A stretch of 64,000 nt of DNA, from assembly GCF_006715785.1 (NCBI RefSeq), contig NZ_VFNX01000002.1:186001-250000 (forward strand), in the 5' to 3' direction. Shown piece after piece: positions 62,483-64,000 of the stretch. Source of the DNA: Streptomyces puniciscabiei. GTDB taxonomy: Bacteria > Actinomycetota > Actinomycetes > Streptomycetales > Streptomycetaceae. A model generated the notes under the pieces. The model did not search any database, was not told the origin of the DNA, and saw only the letters and a list, made by a program, of their open reading frames with translations. Position numbers and translations under genes: made by a program. The stretch's first letter is position 1; every line of letters starts with the position of its first letter.

Positions 62483-63258
62483 TCACGCTGGCCGGTGGAG
62501 GTGATCGCCGCGTTGACGAAGGAAGCCCGCCAGGTACTCCTCCTGGTAGGGAACCGTCTCCTCCAGCGGCCAGGGGGCCGGCCTGTCCAGTTCCTTCACC
62601 GGTACCTGGCCGCTGCCGGGCACCAGCACGTCGTCGAAGAACCGGCCCACCGTCCCGGACGTGTGGTGCCAGTGGGTGTGCCGCACACCTGCCGGGTGCG
62701 GCCCTCGGAGTCCTCCTCCTCCACCCAGTAGTGCTCGCCGCGTTGGCCGGTGTACTGGGTGGTGGTCTGCGCGTCGTACGTCCAGTGCGGCACGTAGCTG
62801 CCCTGGAAGGTCTCCGCCTCGGTGACCTTCTTCAGCTCGTTCGGCGCGAACCAGCGGGACCTGGTCCACCTCGCCAGCGCGTCACGGGCCTGCTCACGGC
62901 CCACCCCGAAGCGCAGTACCGCCTCGGGTACCACCCGCTCGGTGCCGGAGGCGTCCGCGACCAGCGGGGTGGCGCAGAACTGGCACTTGTCGCTGAGCGT
63001 CTCGCTCTCGGTCACCGCGTGGCAGCCCGGGCAGGTGTACACCTTCACCCGGCCCGGCGCGGATGCCCGGCGGGGCAGCGCGGCCAGTTCCTCGATCGGG
63101 TGCTCGGTCACCTGCCGCGGGATCGGCGTGATGTCCTGCTCGTGCCTGCAGTACGTGCAGCGCAGCGCGTACGTCCCGGGCGCGTACTCGCTGACCCCGC
63201 CGCACGCCTCGCACGGGAACGCCCGGTCGGGCGCCGGCGCGACGCCCTGATCCGTCAA
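62483..63258 (-). pseudogene. TFIIB-type zinc-ribbon (YdjG-like) protein, frameshifted and 3'-truncated
   Basis: The N-terminal half carries two zinc ribbons (CEACG...CTYCR at residues about 17-37 and CPGCH...CQFCA at about 72-94). It is followed by LRFGVGREQARDALARWTRS, then FQGSYVPHWTYDAQTTTQYT, as in proteins annotated as primosomal N'-like or YdjG. At 62684-62688 a GTGTG on the coding strand shifts the frame; removing one TG gives VRHTHWHHTSGTVGRFFDDV and LPYQEEYLAGF-like text. It then stops at 62483 with no membrane segments, although relatives have them. TTG 63258 is the start used. Confidence 0.7.
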
Positions 63259-63306
63259 CTCGCTTCTCTTCGTGGCCTGTTGCGGGCAGGTTGCGGGTGG
63301 CGGCGC

Positions 63307-64000
63307 TCAGCCCTGCGGGGGCAGCGGCGGCGGGACGTCGGCCGGCAGCGACGCCAGCTCCGGGACCTGGTCCGCGGGCTGCCAGGCGGCCTGCCCGCTG
63401 CGCCAGACCAGCGTGGTACGGGTCAGGTTGCCGGCCGCCACCTGCCCGGCCAGGGCGCTCTCCTCGTACGGGCCCTGCTGCTGTCCACCGACCGCGAGGA
63501 ACCAGCGCGGCGGGGTGGGCAGCGGCGGCGGGACGTCGGCGGGGGCGGGAGCGGGCTGTGCGGGGGGGCCTGCGCCGCCGGGACCGGGGGAGCCGCCGCA
63601 CCGGACGTGCTCTGCACGATCTGCCGGCCGAGTGCCATGCCCACGCCCAGCCCGAGGGCGTCGCCACCGGTGCCGGGATTGGCGGCGGCGATCGAGATCG
63701 CGTCGGCCCCCTGGAGCTTGGCGTAGTCGTCCAGGTTGCCGGTGATCGCCATCCAGGAGCGGGTGTCGATCGCCGCCTCGACCTCCGGCGGGACGCTGAT
63801 GTTCTCGATGCAGAACCGGGGGATGGCGATGCCGGTGGAGGACAGCTCCAGGGTCAGCGCCTTGGCCAGCTGCTGCCCGATGCCGTCCTGCCGGGCGGCG
63901 AGGTCCAGCAGCGGCACGCCGGACGAGCCCAGCGCCCCGCCCAGCTTGGAGACGATCAGCTGTCGCAGGTGCTCGCCGACCTCCTCGGTGCGGAACTGCG
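63307..64000 (-). CDS. SPFH-domain protein with GYF_2-like tail (YdjI-like), 5' end outside the window
   Basis: The leftward strand gives the end of an SPFH/band-7 domain (LRQLIVSKLGGALGSSGVPL, IGQQLAKALTLELSSTGIAI, AAIDTRSWMAITGNLDDYAK), then a Gly-rich linker (DALGLGVGMALGRQIVQSTS) and a Pro-rich stretch. The GYF_2-like end (RWFLAVGGQQQGPYEESALA, then GQVAAGNLTRTTLVWRSGQA and AWQPADQVPELASLP) is in a different frame. The change falls at a run of seven Cs (63562-63568); one C more or two fewer joins them. In Bacillus, YdjI with YdjG anchors PspA at stressed membranes. Confidence 0.72.
   Translation of the reverse strand, partial: AVPHRGGRRAPATADRLQAGRGAGLVRRAAAGPRRPAGRHRAAAGQGADPGAVLHRHRHPPVLHREHQRPAGGRGGDRHPLLDGDHRQPGRLRQAPGGRRDLDRRRQSRHRWRRPRAGRGHGTRPADRAEHVRCGGSPGPGGAGPPAQPAPAPADVPPPLPTPPRWFLAVGGQQQGPYEESALAGQVAAGNLTRTTLVWRSGQAAWQPADQVPELASLPADVPPPLPPQG

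Noticed and set aside
60526..63726. Plus-strand open frame of over 1,000 codons
   Set aside because: It runs antisense to the ARPP-2/vWA/zinc-ribbon genes and has the Arg/Gly/Pro composition of a reverse-strand shadow.

Overview
The window is high-GC actinobacterial DNA, almost certainly from a Streptomyces or close relative. The signs are strongly GC3-biased reading frames, GGAG-type ribosome binding sites, GTG/TTG starts, an initiator tRNA of actinobacterial type, and families typical of the genus (ECF41/SigJ sigma factor, SpoIIE/STAS regulators, YCII, VOC, TetR, WYL). It reads like a chromosome-arm or accessory region rather than core: mostly single genes, many orphan resistance-like enzymes, and a very large number of decayed insertion sequences (IS5-like, ISL3-like, IS21 and an IS4-like trace).

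Layout. 1-2.6 kb: the 5' part of an rpoA gene with no ribosomal-protein gene upstream of it, an APH-type kinase and a GNAT acetyltransferase. 2.6-7.6 kb: an IS21 scrap, a frameshifted YCII gene, then a streptogramin-resistance island: vgb (B lyase), vat (A acetyltransferase), a broken VOC gene, a 14-TM-type MFS exporter and a divergent TetR regulator with a repeated operator-like sequence. 7.7-13.9 kb: a broken LigA tail, a VOC protein, two small secreted proteins (one a Trp/Gly/His repeat protein), an intact IS5-like element, an ISL3 remnant, an aminoglycoside nucleotidyltransferase-like gene and an IS5 remnant. 14-24.6 kb: a ~1,184-residue repeat protein, a second intact IS5-like element, a methyltransferase, truncated MerR, GNAT and SMI1 genes, and an M48 membrane protease whose 3' end is cut by an IS remnant. 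25-31.6 kb: a secreted arylsulfotransferase-family protein, an XRE regulator, a membrane protein, a second APH-type kinase and a divergent TetR/patatin pair.

31.8-35.1 kb is a likely regulon: NmrA-like reductase, an ECF41-type sigma factor and two cupins. The reductase and the first cupin each have the same TGTCACA-N16-TGTC promoter. A tRNA-fMet with terminator follows. 35.3-44.8 kb: DUF4241, a DapA-family lyase divergent from LysR, a truncated hydrolase joined to a TetR tail, a small secreted protein, a GT39-type membrane glycosyltransferase and PhzF. 45.3-47.9 kb: a winged-helix regulator, a STAS anti-anti-sigma protein and a PAS-GAF-SpoIIE phosphatase. 48.5-54.6 kb: WYL/VOC pair, SDR fragment, ABM and VOC genes, then a composite-transposon-like unit carrying a GNAT gene nested inside another IS. 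54.7-59.3 kb: a membrane protein, a stand-alone DNA polymerase III beta clamp (dnaN paralogue), a membrane protein, a frameshifted rhomboid protease and a DUF1963-like protein.

59.9-64.0 kb is the most intriguing module. It is a leftward run of an SPFH protein with a GYF_2-like tail (YdjI-like), a TFIIB-type zinc-ribbon protein (YdjG-like), a MIDAS/vWA protein and an ARPP-2-like protein. The last two overlap by ATGA. I think it is an uncharacterised membrane-stress or conflict module, here damaged by two slippage-type frameshifts and one deletion junction. Other themes are displaced copies of core drug-target genes (rpoA, dnaN, a ligA tail), a high density of antibiotic-modifying-type enzymes, and repeated signs of IS-mediated deletion.
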